Made by a program: the position numbers and the translations under genes | The notes under the pieces: model-generated | The model's input: only the letters and a program-made list of their open reading frames with translations | The model's database searches: none | Told to the model about the DNA's origin: nothing | DNA from: Pyrocephalus nanus | Lineage: Eukaryota > Chordata > Aves > Passeriformes > Tyrannidae | Direction: 5' to 3' | DNA: 64,000 nt | NCBI GenBank assembly: GCA_038380795.1 | Contig: CM076263.1 | Location: 14,746,709 to 14,810,708, forward strand | Shown here: piece after piece, positions 1 through 12,595 of the stretch | Layout of the letters: each line of letters opens with the position of its first letter | Numbering within the stretch: the first letter of the stretch is position 1

Positions 1-3000
1 TAATTGGATTTGTATCATAGTTTCCTGTCCCAAAGAAGTTCAAAAACTTGTGTTTTAAAATGACACTGATTTTGTATTCAACTATATTTTAAAAATAGTA
101 TGTTTAACAGTAACTTGAGCTGAATTCTGTCAAAGCTTTGGATCACCCACCACTCTTAACTTTGCCGTTTTGCTCATAGTATATTCTCATTGTTGAAATT
201 GGATGAGCTGAGAAAAGTGCTTGGGTTGAAAAAGTAAATTTGGATAACTTGTCATATTATCCAAAATACGACTGTTTTCTACACTACGCCAGTATCTTCC
301 TTTAAACACAAGGTATAACATAAGACAAAATTCCTTTCTACAGGAGCTTAGAAGTTAGCCACCAGAGTTAATGTCATACTTTTATGATAAATATCTAAAT
401 AGCATTTAATTTAGAGAGACAATAATTCTCGTTCTACCTAAAACCACAATCAGGAAAAGAAGACATGATTTAAAATGTCTAAAAACACATTTACCTGTGA
501 GATCAGAACAATTTAAAGTCTCTTAAAATAGTGTCTGCTTTATTGTCTATAAAACATTTTAATAAAACATGAAATGAAATTAAATAGAATCATCTCCCAT
601 AATAGCTTTCTAAAATAAGGTAACATACCTGCCTGCTTACTACGGTCTAATCAGTAACTGACCTTTGTGATGCACTTTAACTGTGCTTGCCTGCTGGATC
701 TTTTACCCACTTAGGAGTATGAAATCATATTAAGCTTTTTAGTCTTCTCAGCCAGCCTAGTTCCCCTTTCTCCAGTAGAGCCAGAACTTGTTTTTTGCAG
801 TATCACAGCAATATCACATCAAGTCTCTGTAGAACAAGTTTTTTCTCTCTTTTAACATCCCTTCAGCATTTGATCTAAGCCATTTGGTACAAGTTCTTAC
901 TCCTCCTGCAGAAATCCTTTGGCTACCCAAACCATTCGAAGAAGACATTGAGTTTGACATGGAATAAGGTAAATTCTGTACTTAGGGAAAGTACTCTGTA
1001 TCAGTCCTTCCAAGGGAAGTCCACAGCCTTGAGAATGGCTTTGCTGAAGAGTTCTGGATTCCTGGCTGCATAGAAGAAAGAGAGAAAACCTTCCAACTAA
1101 GCTATAAGTGTACAAAACTTCTCCCTAAGTTTACACAAGAATAGTCTTGCTTTTGGTCACTGTAGCTATGCTCTCAAATTTAACACAGGGAAGCATTAAC
1201 ATTTCATTTTAAAACACTCTCAATTTTCATTAATTTTTTATCAGCTTGAAAGAATATGCTGGAACTGTTTGATTTAATGAAATTTTACAATATTGTAATT
1301 CAAAGGTTAATTTCTGAGTTTGTGAAAATTTCTGTTCAATGTTGCTTGGGTACTGTTCACACAGTTTTCGTGTCTCATTATTTCACGTGGCTTAGTAAGA
1401 ACTTAGTTGCCTTACTACATTTTTGTAACCAAAGGACAAGTGGGTTTAAGAAAGGTGATTTCAGCTGGGAAACTCATAATTGCTCAAGCTTCAGCAAAAC
1501 TTTGAATCTCAATAGGTATAGCATCATATTTTCTTTTTCAGTGCCTTTAGGGTTTTTCCTCCCAACTTGGACTTTTCCATAGCTGTAATCTTGCACAATT
1601 GTCTTCTATTTGTCAGAAGACAAGTAACTGAATAACACAAGAAATACAATTCCTCCTTGTTTTTAGAGAAACTGTGGGAGATTGCACATAAATCTTTCCT
1701 TAAAAGCTGAGCAAAAACTATTACTTTGACATTGTGAAATCTCACTTCTGTGAGAGGAGAATTTAAGGTATTCTAAAACTTGAGGTCTTAACTCATGTTT
1801 CAATCTATTACTATAAGCCTAGAACAGGGTTTCATCAGTCTTTTTTTCCATCAGAAGAGTAATCCTGATCAATATCAACAGAGACAATGTCTCTGCAAAA
1901 TTAATAAATACAAACTGAAAATTGACTTTTTGAGGTTTATTTCTATTCTTTGATAAGTAATTTCTACTATTTTCAAAGTATAACTTGCAAATGAGAAATA
2001 TTTGTGTTTAATATCAGCAAGAAACAAAACCCTGCTAGTTGATGTTGCAAGAAAGAATATTATGTCAAACAAATTTCAACAAAGAAGTCAGGCAGAAATT
2101 ATCTTTGTTAGCAAACTGTCTGTGTAAGTTTCTTCATCTATTAATAGTGGAATTTAAAACTTTGAGAAATAATTTGTATATGAAAATAGACCACTTACAG
2201 GCATAAATTTTAAGTTAAACAACAATAAATTTTGTCCACATAAATGTACTGTACCTACTCCCACTTCAGTTAATGGTAAAACTTCCACTGATCTTCATAT
2301 TAACAGTGTATAGCATTGAAGTCTCATGTCTCAAATGCAGATGTAATAGTCAGGCATTTCCTAAGGCACCAGTGTAAATAGTAGGAGGAGTTCTCTTGGC
2401 AGAAAGATGTTGCTGAACCGGAACTTCCCTTGACACAAAACAGATTTTGCTGAGTAGAAAGGAACTTCCCATTTTTAGCACAGTAAGCTGAAATGCAAGC
2501 ATTCACAGGAAAGGTGAAAGAGAAAGGAAAAAGGGAACCTTCTAACTGTTGAGCATGAAAATGTATGGTCCAGGTTAGAATCCTCATCTTAGGAAAGAAT
2601 GGCAGATCACTGCTTTTGTTTGACGGTTTGATCAAATCACCTGTAACTTGATTACAGCTGATGGCTTTTTTTTTTTTTTTCAAGTTCTTGGCTCATCTTT
2701 CAGTCCACAAGTATGGAATAGAAGAAAATATTTCCATTTATGTTAATATAAAAAGATACCTATGCTTTCACTTATGCAGGCTTTTACCAATATAAAATGG
2801 TTGTATCTGTGTTGGAAATAAACATCCAGAGGGAATAGCCCCAACAAAAATTACCTTGATTCTAGAGAAAAGCAAATTTGAAGAGCAGCAATGGAGACTT
2901 ATTTAAAGATATGTTTTTTTGCTTTCCTTTCTGAGGTTTTTTTTTAAGGAGTTATCCTGAATAAGGCTGTAGTTACCCATACAAGTTCATGCATACTGTA

Positions 3001-3720
3001 CCCATACATGTACCCATATGTATATGAATGCTTACATGAATGAGTTGAATCTTCATGATGCCTCTTCAAACAGCTGCCTCTGAAGAATAGATTCTATAAG
3101 CATTGACCAGTTGAAGTTCCTGTCATAACCAGCTTATATAAGAAAATGATCAAATGCTCATACAACCTCATGCCGCAGATGCCTAAATTGTGTGAAAGAA
3201 AATTATGTGAAATAAAATGTTGACTCTACTTAATCTGCATTGACTAGCATTTTACTTCATTGCTCTCTGCAGCTTCCTGAGGAGGGGAAATAGAGAGGGA
3301 GGTGCTGATCTCTTCTCTGTGGGATACAGTGATAGGACACATGGAATGGTTAAAAGGCACATCAAGGCAGGTTTGGTACAGGAATCCAGAATTAATTATG
3401 AAATCTGTAACAGGCATGGAACGAAAGCATCTTGCTTGAGTCTTTTGCAACTACTCGAAGTGTACAATCTCTGAGAAAAAATCCTTTACTAGAACAAATC
3501 CCCAAATGACCTTACAAAATCCATCAGTTACTACCTAGAGGTTCATGTAACACCTTATGGGATGGAGAGAAGAACCCTTTGGAATTGCTCAAGGTTTGCT
3601 ATGGCATACATATGGACAGAAGCAGAGGTGGAGAAATGGAGGGGTGAAGGTCTTTTTGGGATGAAAAATGTGGGAAAATAGAGAGTAAGAGGAGGAAAGG
3701 GCTTGGAGGTGTGTAAAGGG
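1..3720. other. A+T-rich unique sequence, no gene seen
   Basis: No coding region can be supported here. Open stretches of 60-119 codons occur on both strands, but they are A+T-driven, rich in Phe/Lys/Ser/Leu, and none looks like a known family. The stretch holds a T run at about 2666-2680 and short direct repeats of TACCCATAC at about 2974-3020. I recognise no transposable element in it. It is probably intergenic or intronic DNA. Confidence 0.6.
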
Positions 3721-3989
3721 ATGCTGAGCAGGAGGCTTGTGGGGCCGTGCCCTATACCTCCTCAGCATAGTCTATCCTGCCTTCTCACTGATCTCATCCG
3801 TCCAGCTTTAGACATTCTGAGTGTCTCCTGGTTAAAGGAGGTACGCCTGTGAGTATGCTTGTGTGGAGGCTCAGTACCAGCCAGGGATGTGGAACCACAG
3901 GTCATGGTGGTGTGTGCCAGGGTGCCAGCAACTGGAGAGACTGCGGTGTCTGTAGGTCATCCTGGTGCATATGTCTGTGTGGGAAATTT
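3720..3989. other. G+C-richer unidentified stretch beside a CR1
   Basis: This stretch is visibly richer in G+C than its surroundings and runs directly into the CR1 3' end at 3990. It has the look of old repeat-derived sequence (many TGTG and CCAG steps), but I cannot match it to a family. The open frame at 3849-4109 crosses into the CR1 and is not a gene. Confidence 0.3.
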
Positions 3990-4120
3990 CACAGAATCAC
4001 AGAACATTCTGAGTTAGAAGGGACCCACAAGGATCATCAAGTCCAGCTCTTAAGTAGACTTGTGAACCCACAAGGCTGGCGTAACTATCACCGGGCTCTA
4101 ACCAACTGAGCTTGTATCTC
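3990..4120 (-). mobile_element. CR1 LINE 3'-end fragment
   Basis: Read on the + strand, the piece begins TCACAGAATCACAGAA, then a 'gagttagaagggaccc' segment, then 'ggatcatcaagtccagctct'. This is the reverse complement of the 3' terminus of avian CR1 elements, so the element lies on the minus strand with its 3' end at 3990. CR1 elements are typically 5'-truncated, and only the 3' untranslated part remains. The inner (5') boundary near 4120 is approximate because similarity fades there. It is old and diverged. Confidence 0.85.
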
Positions 4121-4299
4121 TGCATTGCAACACCCCAGTCCTGCGAGCTACCCCGTCACGTCCCTGTGATCTCAGCAACATTCCCACAAGTTGTTGCAAG
4201 TGGCCTTGCAACTCCACACAGATATCTAATTTATTTGTTTGTTTCCCAACACGCTGTGCATACTGGTGTACAGGTACCTCAGAGAGCAGCATGATAATG

Positions 4300-6898
4300 C
4301 CCCAGAAAGGGTCTGGGTGTTTTCCTATAAATAAGCCTTGTAGGTTTGTCTTTGCCTACATGCAAATTCTCAAGGTTACTGTTTAAGATCTCTTTTCTTG
4401 ATTATATGATACATTTCTCTTATGTCAGTCTATGCCCTTTGCTCATCAGCTCTGTCCATCATTGGCTCACAAGACTGCTGGTAACTGACTCTCTCCTTCT
4501 CCTGTAACATATACACTTCATATCCATGAATATATATATGTATTTATGTATATGTAGCTATGGACATACATACACAGACACACATACACATTATACATGT
4601 GCATATATGTATGAATATATGTATTTTCTATTAACAGGCTTTCATCTTGATCGGCCAAAGAAAGGATCGGGTTGCTAGTCTTGTTCATGTTTGTGAGCCT
4701 ATTTTTTCTCTGTGTCAAGTGCAATCACTGGTCAAATATGTATATTATACATACATAGGTTTATTAAGGTATATACATACACATATAAAGTGTAATGTGT
4801 GACTGTGCTTGTTAGGGTTACATGATCAACTTTGCTTCTGGTTGGACTTGCAAACATGCAGACCTACAGGCTATCAGACTATTAGCTCTGGCAACATATA
4901 ATAAAAAAAATAAGAAAAAAAAAGTAGATTTTAGACTTTTGTGATCCTCTGTAACTGAATGTCAATCTGTTCCAGTACCATGGGGCTTGTGCTCTTGAAA
5001 ACTCATTTGTTCACGGATTAGGGCAGTGTCTGATCAGCAATATTCAGAACTTCCCCCAGTATTCAGCTGTGGTTCATGACTGTGCTTCCAGGCTCAAAAT
5101 AACAAATTTTTGGTCCTATATCAGTCTGGAATTCACTGTATTTTACTTGAGAGGATCTAAGTTCTGAGTCATTCAGGTCTCAGTGTATGGAATATTAAGA
5201 TTTCCAATTATTTTACCAACATATTGGTTTTTGTACCCAAGAACAGAAGCATGATTTTTATTGTTTCAATTCTGGAACATGAGCTTTTCCCTCTTTGGTG
5301 TGTATAACTCTGTGTGCACTTAATATAGAATTTTCCTTCCTGACTAGTACTTGGCTTCCCTGATTAGCCATTCTCTATTGTGTTACTGCAAAGCACTCAG
5401 TTATATGAACGTCACCGAGTTACTGATACAAGGAGAATTTAAAGAATGAAAAAAATGTTCTCTCAAAGAAACAAAACAGTGCAAGAGCCTGTGGCAAGCA
5501 GGAGAGAGAAAATAGCTCAGGACTGATTGTGCAAAGTTCAGCAACTGAGGTAGCAATAAGCTTACAGTCCAGAGAGTCCATATATTTAATTTAAAATGTG
5601 AAATAGTTCTATCTTCTTAGAAGAGAGCTAACATCATCACAGCCAGACTAGCAAAGTCTGGAATACATAGCTTCTCCGTAGAGAAAATTCATAGTTTGTT
5701 TATTTTATGGAATTATCAGTCTCATGTTTAGTTTTTATAACTATTTTCCACTATTCACAGGGAGCCTTCTTCACCAGGAAGTGAAGAGAGAAGAAAGCTA
5801 TTGAAAGAACTCTTTTTTCTAAACACTTCTTCATAATGTTAACCCATTAGTTTTTAAAATCAGTGTAAAAATTCTTTACCTTATTTTCCTACATTTGGGG
5901 ACTTTTATAATGTTATTCATGTAATTTTAAGACACCATATTGTGCTATTAGTAGAGAACAGGGAGGATGGACAATTTCTTCATGACATGACAAATGGAAA
6001 CAATTGACAGGAGATGTTAGACTTGAGATATTCTGATAAGGTGTTTGGACCTTCTGTAAAACTTTTTCCATTTATTTACTTACAACTGCTCAGAAGTAAA
6101 ATATTAATAGCCTAGTGGGAAAAAAGTCTTTTTTTGTTCATCACAGAGACAGAGTGGTCCATAGTTTTTTTTCTGCAATCATCAGAACAGAATGTCATTA
6201 GTATAGTATCGTCACATTTATCTACTGCCCAAAGAAAGAATATGCTCAATGAAGAAGATTTGAAAAACAACTTTGAACAAAACTTTGAATAATGTTTATT
6301 TATTTTTTCATAAAATCTCAAAATACTTCATATGTTTTCTGAATTAAATCATTTGCTCATTAAATTACTTTTCATTTTCACTGAAATCAAAGCTGTCTGA
6401 GACATAGATAACAACATTAAGACTATATAGTAATTTTAAGAAGGAAATGGAGAATGCCATATTAATTAACTTAGTAAGTGAAATTTTAATTTGTGTTCCC
6501 CCAAGCACTCCAATAGGGCATGTCAAAGACATTGGTGATACTGTACAACTATCCCTGGAATAGACTTTATATTTTCTGAACACATTAAGCATTTAACTGA
6601 AGGTCTTTTTTATTAAAACCAGCTGGAGAAAGAGAAGTCAGGTTCAAATCTCCCAGGACTATATGGTATGGAAGACAGCATGGAGCTAGACAAGATTTTG
6701 TGTTTGAAATTCCCAGTGTACACACTGGAATAGAATCATATAATATGTGAGGAAGTTTTGAAGCATCTTGGTGTGTCCTAGAGAGAAAAAGAAGTAATAG
6801 TGCTATATTTCAGTCTACAAGTCTTAGTGAGATGATTTTTTGGGGGCAGGTTGCTTGTATATGGTATTATTCCTGCATGCATCATACCTTTTTTAAAA
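4300..6898. other. Unique sequence with TA/CA microsatellites
   Basis: No gene is supported. The stretch contains the alternating pyrimidine-purine microsatellites listed separately (4528-4625 and 4735-4790). The rest is A+T-rich single-copy-looking DNA with only short chance open frames. Confidence 0.55.
4528..4625. repeat. Compound (TA/TG/CA) microsatellite
   Basis: Imperfect alternating TATATG, TACATACA and CACACA units run for about 100 bp. A second, weaker patch of the same composition lies at 4735-4790. The alternating purine-pyrimidine pattern is typical of a degenerate (CA)n/(TA)n microsatellite. The 68-codon minus-strand open frame across it (a tyrosine/isoleucine/histidine repeat) is an artefact of the repeat. 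Confidence 0.75.
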
Positions 6899-7000
6899 GA
6901 TAAAGAAGAAAAGCACTAAGGAAGAAAGGGAGGAAGAAAGACAGGGAGACAAGGAGAAGGGAGAAAGGGAGCAGAAAGGATAGGAGGAAATACGGAGAAA
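6899..7000 (+). repeat. Polypurine (GGAA/GAAA-rich) tract
   Basis: About 100 bp of almost pure A/G sequence on the + strand, built of GGAAGAAA, GGGAG and GAGAAGG units with only a few interrupting pyrimidines. It lies 108 bp upstream of the CR1 at 7109. Long polypurine tracts are common low-complexity sequence and can form triplex (H-DNA) structures, though the interruptions weaken that here. Confidence 0.7.
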
Positions 7001-7108
7001 TAATGTTGTCTGCATAAAATGGGTTATCCCTTAGTTTGATAATTATGAAGAGCTTATATTTTTTGTCAATTTTTAGAGCTACATCATCTTATTTAGATAA
7101 CTAACTTG

Positions 7109-7603
7109 GCCCAGTTTTGGGCCTCTCACTTAAAAAAAGACATTGAGGTGCTGGAGCGAGTCCAGAGAAGAGAAACAAAACTGATGAATTGAAGAGTCTG
7201 GAGCACAAGTCCTGTGAGGAACAGCAGGAGAAGCTGGAGTTGTTTAGCCTGGAGAAAAGAATTGTCAGGGGAGATCTTATCACTCTTTACATCTACCTGA
7301 AAGGAGACTCTAGCAGTGTGGGGGCTGGTCTCTTCTCCCAGGCAAGTACTATGACAATAGAGAATGGCTCCAAGCTGCACCAGGGAAGGTTCAGGTTGGA
7401 CATTAGCAGAAATTTCTTCACAGAAAGGGTGATTAGACGTTGGAATGGGCTGCCCAGGACAGTGGTGGAGTCACTGTCCCTGGAGGTTTAAGAAAAGACT
7501 GAGATTTGCACTTAGTGCCATGATCTAGTTGATATGGTGGTTTGGTTAAAAGTAGGACTTGATGAACCTAGTCTTTTTCAACCTAATTGATTCTGTGATT
7601 CTT
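7109..7603 (+). mobile_element. CR1 LINE, 5'-truncated, with the end of ORF2 and full 3' terminus
   Basis: This is the best-preserved CR1 copy in the window. It opens within ORF2 (CCCAGTTTTGGGCC, then 'gacattgaggtgctggag') and ends in GATTCTGTGATTCT, the CR1 3' terminal repeat. The reading frame coding for the ORF2 C-terminal region is open from 7189 to 7491 and shows the family pattern 'LFSLEKR...RGDLITLY.YLKG', 'GRFRLDI..NFFTERV', 'WN.LPR.VVES'. Upstream of about 7190 the same protein continues in another frame (QFWASHLKKDIEVLERVQ), so a small indel has shifted the frame. A TAA at 7489-7491 ends the frame slightly early. It is a dead copy with no target-site repeats that I can define. Confidence 0.93.
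7189..7491 (+). pseudogene. Remnant of CR1 ORF2 C-terminal end
   Basis: About 100 codons of the C-terminal tail of the CR1 ORF2 protein (endonuclease/reverse transcriptase polyprotein), downstream of the catalytic domains. It is inactive: no endonuclease or RT domain is present, the frame is shifted at its 5' edge, and it is truncated. It survives because the 5'-truncated CR1 insertion retains only this end. It has no host function that can be inferred. Confidence 0.85.
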
Positions 7604-10070
7604 TACAAGTCTGCTACAAGTTTTTTAGGATTAGTGGTACAGCAGAAAGTTTAAATCATTGATGCTTGCAAATCTATTCACTTGTTACATTAAAATGGTA
7701 CTGTGACCATCAAAAAGTGGATAATTCACCCAGTGTTTGTTGCTTGCCTGTTTTTGTGGATTATATCAATATCCATTATGGAATCTGTCATGAAATATTC
7801 CAGTGATGTAAAAGAAAGTATTTTGCTTATATACACTAGAAATACAGAGAGAACAATGTTGAGTGATCTCTGAGCCCTCAAAGTCTTCTTGATTTGGAAT
7901 TAAACCATTGAAAATTCTTCGGAGAAGTACCTTTATGAAATGTGGTCTCCTAAAAAGTGCAAAATATTGTCAGAAATCACACTATGGTAGATTGATTAAT
8001 CAACTAAATAAATAACTAAAGAAAAAAGTTTATAAAAAAAAAGAAAATAGTCCCATCACTCTATATCCCTATCTATGAAACTAGTTAAGAATTTACTGTG
8101 GATTTTTAACCCTGATCTGTGTGCTTCACAGATCATCATAAGTTCAAGAACTTCTGTACTCTTATTAATTGGGCATTTCTATGCAATGACATACTCCATT
8201 AGACCATGCCCAGAGCCATTTTAGTGAGATATCTGTGTCTGCTTGTCATATCAGCCAATATCTTTCCACATTCAGAATTCACTGAGGAATCTGCAACAAT
8301 AGTTTATCTTTAAACCTATGACTTGCATATAGTATACAGCAAAATATTAAGCAAATTTTTAGCTCAACACTTTCCTTTTCCAGCAGCCTTACCTTTTATA
8401 ACCTGACTCATCTAGTACATCAGATAGAAAAAGCACTCTTTTTTTCCCAGAGGATTGTCTAAAGTGCTGGTGACTCTTGCCTGTAAATATGCCACAAATA
8501 CTAATAGTTGAAAAAATATGATTTTTTTTTCTTAGTATTTATGCAAGATAATGATTTATATATGTAATAGACCACAGCCCAGAAACTTGAGGCCTTAGCA
8601 AGAAATTACTTGTAAAATCAGATTAACAAAACAATTAGATATGTTGCAGAAATATGGAGTGTTACCTTGACCTTTATTGATTTACTGTTGCTCCTCTCTA
8701 TTACTCTCTGGTGTTTGTATTCATTTACAAGAATCAAAATGATATTTTTGTGACTACTATGGAGAAAGGAAAAGAAAATGAACTTTAAGAACAATGTTTT
8801 CACTTGCCAGTCAAATGAAGCATCTCTTTTTTTTTTCTCTCTATGTCTTTGTCTGGACATTGATCAGTGGTGGGAGATGTTAATAGATGTGAAAAAATTA
8901 TATGTAACCACAGACATAGCATGTATCTAAATCCATGTATAGAGTCTTATAAAGTGTTTCATTCTGACAGAAAATTAAAAATAAATAATTATACAAAGAT
9001 TTGGCTTAGTTGGCTCACGAACTGGAATTCAAAATGACATGTCTTGCAGCACCTCTATGCAATTTGTGTGTTTTTCAAAACTTGTAGCTTGATGTAGTTG
9101 ATTAATGTTGTTGTAAACAGCAATCTACATATATGTCTAATGTGTACATATAATGTATATATGTATAATGTGCATATATAGATATACATACATTGTAATG
9201 TTGATTCTGTGGGAGATAAGCCCAGCAGCAATATACAATATATTTGTATACAAAGGAGATGGAAGAAAAAGTAGGTATTCTTCTCATGGAGAGGAAGTAA
9301 ATATAAAATATTTACATATGAATGGTATTACGGAATTTATAAACTGACAAACTTCTAAACTGCTGAATCCCACTTAGAAGTTATCTAGAAGTTGTAAAGA
9401 GATTTTTCTTTTTCTAAAGATACCAACCATAAAATCCAAAGCAAATCCTTTTCGAATCAAATACTCTAAGAGTGCTAGGAGGGTGAAAATAAAATTAAAA
9501 AAAAAAAAAAAAAAGGAAACTATTAAGAGTATCAGATAAGTACAACTATCATCTCCAAACCATAAACTGTCAATGTTTTTTATTTGATATGACATTCATT
9601 TTATTAGTCAATGCTTTATATGTTGTTTATATGTTTATATGTTCTGTTATGTATTCATATTCAGAGTATCAAAAGAAAAAAGAAAGAAAAAATCAAACTG
9701 TACATTATTTTTTATTTGGCTATGGCAAAAGTAGCAATACACTAGATTTTTATTACTGAAAACATGAAGATATAAATGACATAGACAAGCACACTGAGGC
9801 AAGTGTGCTGGTTTTTTCTAGCAACCACTAAAATTCTGTCTTGCATTTACATGCAGCTTCAATCTTTTTTCTTACTAAATGGTTTTCTTCAAGGGTGTTT
9901 ATATTCCTTGTTAATTATAATATCCACAGACTCTTCCTATAGAAGTATACAATGAAGTCAAGGCAGTAAGGATGGTACTTAAACATCTTGACAGACATGC
10001 AAGGTCCCAGAACAAAAAAAAAAAAAGATGTGTTTTACCTGATTTTCAGTCTGAAGCTTTTTACATACAC
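7604..10070. other. Unique A+T-rich sequence with microsatellite and A run
   Basis: No gene is supported. It contains a degenerate TA/TG/CA microsatellite at 9124-9195 and an 18-bp A run at about 9497-9514. The remaining sequence shows only short, compositionally biased open frames on both strands. Confidence 0.55.
9124..9195. repeat. Degenerate (TA/TG) microsatellite
   Basis: Imperfect ATATATG, GTACATATAATG and ATACATACAT units over about 70 bp. Its composition is the same as the microsatellite at 4528-4625. Confidence 0.7.
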
Positions 10071-10071
10071 A

Positions 10072-10141
10072 GAAAACCCCAACAAAAAACAAAACAAAAC
10101 AAAACAAAATGAACCAACCAACCAACTGAAAAAAAAAACCC
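10072..10141 (+). repeat. A/C-only tract, (AAAAC)n then (AACC)n
   Basis: It has AAAACCCC, repeated CAAAA units, then ACCAACCAACC, and closes with an A run. It is one of a dozen A/C-only tracts in this window and codes for nothing. Confidence 0.75.
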
Positions 10142-12529
10142 ATGTATATATAATCCAACAGTTTCTCTTGCTCTTCTAACTTTGGAATGACTCATAAAGA
10201 GAAAAGAAGCCAAGATCAGCTTGCTAAGTGGACAGACAAAATAGCCCTGGGTGTAAGAGAAGTGAATTGCAAAGACTGAACTTTGTTTCCTGTGTCAGAC
10301 TGTTAGTATACCAGTTGCTATGTGCACACCACATGTGATGCTGCCCACTAAGGGAAGAGGATCTTGAGAGAGATGGGGAAAGAAGATAGGGAAATACAAG
10401 AGTCATAGGTCAAACAAATGTATAAGCCTGTAGCATCAACAGATACTGGTAGACTCTGGTAAACAGGGTAGAAAACAGACACAGAAGGGAGTGGAATGGG
10501 CAGAATGTGTGAAATTTTCTTCAAGCCAAGGAAAATATCATTATTGTTAGACTTGCTAGAAGCAAGATAAGAGGGAAAATCAACATTACAAGCATTTAAT
10601 TGGCAGGAGGGATTATGTTTTCAGATTTGTACTTCCAGTCTGTCTCACTCACCAGATCTGAATTTTCCCCCATATGAAAGGTTGTCTTCTTCTTATTTGC
10701 TTTCTGTGTTGTGTGGCTTTAGATATCTTCTGAATTTTTCAACTGTGCTTGCTTATGGAAAAAAAAAAAACAAACAAGGGAATAAAGAAAGTGCTTTTTC
10801 TGAGATTTCTGGAAAACTAGAGACCCCATTCGGCATCAAACAGTTGGAGAGGCCATACCTGTGATTCACCTCTGAGGTTTGAACACCAGGTCTGTTTTTT
10901 CAACAGATACACCCTAAAAAGAGACATGGTATTAGAAAATGTGAATGAAACACTGTTTGACCCAGCTGTATAAACAGCAGTATATTCCTTTCACTGAAAG
11001 TTTTTTTTCAATGCTCTGTTTAAGTGACATATTTTTAGTTAAATTTACCATCTTTTATTAATTAGGATGGAATTTTTTTTTCCTCAATAAGTAAGAGATA
11101 ATAGGATAATACAACTTCCCCTACTGAAATACAAGCCCTAATTTTCTTAAACCATATTCTTGGCCTCAGACTATCATAATAACCAGCATTTTATTGTTCT
11201 TGTTATGTTATGCATTATTCTTTTTGTTTTCTTTTAATGTATGAAATAGTCTTGTGTGCTGTGAAGACTCTGAAGTTTTACCTGAAGTTGTTATCTGGGT
11301 GGACTTTTTGTTCACAGTCATAGCATCCTCATGGAAGCAAAGTGAGCTAATGACACCAAAAAGGCAGAGAAGAGAAATCAACATATAATATGGAGGGAAA
11401 AAAAAGAAAATGTAGGAAAGAAAGATCAGTCAAGACTATGTCTGCAACAACGTTTAATTAAAATATACTATTGTCCTCCATCCGTTTTACTCTCCTCTTT
11501 CATTCATACTTAGAACCTTAAATATGGAGAAAATGGAAAACTATTAGACAAGACGTCAGCAAGAATGTCCCTCAATTGTCAGATATTAAGTGCAAGGCAG
11601 TCATTGTGGGTTTTGTGGGCTATGGAGAAGCTGATGAAAAAAGTAGAATATGTAACATGATGTCTCTTTCATCTATAAATATATCAGCTCAGAGGTTATG
11701 CTTCATTAGCTTCAAATTTAGCATGAATAATAAAGGAAGAAAGCACAGCATTCCTTTGATACATTGTGCAAAACCTTATAATTCCCTCTTTCAAGTGACA
11801 GTTTGTTAAATAAGGTGAATAACAGAAAATATTCAGACTATATCCAAATCGTAATTTGACACTCTCTGCCTTATATTTACAGAGTAAATATAAGAGTTCT
11901 GCACCTCCATTTTGTGCAATTAGGACATAAATGGAATAAGATGTATGGAGCTCCCTGCAGTAAGCTCGTTTACACATTTTCCCCTTAAAAAATTATTTCA
12001 ATTAAAATAAAAAAAAAAGAAGTTAAAAAAATTACATTGGCAAAAGACACAAGGAATCTTCACTTCCTTCTCGTTATGCACAAGGAAACATATGGAGTGT
12101 AACAAATAAATATCTACAGTAGCTCATCAGTTTTTACAAACCCTTTACAATGTCATAACATATATGCCACTCCAGGGAGGTGGTAGTAAGCAATTTTCAT
12201 GGTCTCTAGAAATTGCAATGCATTTGCCTAAATTACAGTTGATTAAATGAACCAAATACTATAAAAAACAACTGCTAGTTAAGATCACTTTTGAACCACA
12301 TCCTTTCTTAAAGGTATCTGAAATTTCATTGCAGATTTCCTTAGCTAGGTAAGTAAACATTGTATTTTCATCAGCTTTTCTTTAGAATCTGTGTCATGAT
12401 TCTCTTCAGTAGGACATAATTATGAATATATCCAAAAGATGAGTGTAAACAATTTCAAAAATCTCTTTGGATCACTGTTTAGTCATCATTATTTCTATCA
12501 ATGCTACTGTGTGGACCAAAGGAGGCACC
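10142..12529. other. Unique A+T-rich sequence, no gene seen
   Basis: Only short chance open frames are present. A 10-bp AGGGAGGTGGT match near 12175 recalls CR1 but has no supporting flanks. No RNA gene, LTR or LINE is recognised. Confidence 0.5.
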
Positions 12530-12595
12530 AAAAAAAAAAAAAAAAAAAAACAAACAAAAAAAAAACCAACCCTCCCACAACCCTCCTCAAAAGCA
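12530..12595 (+). repeat. A run followed by A/C tract
   Basis: 21 consecutive A residues (12530-12550) followed by CAAAC, a second A run, and CCAACCCTCCC. The open frames crossing it (Lys/Asn/Pro-rich) are products of the repeat and not genes. Confidence 0.75.

Noticed and set aside
12168..12195. CR1 fragment suggested by AGGGAGGTGGT
   Set aside because: The match is about 10 bp and neither flank fits CR1.
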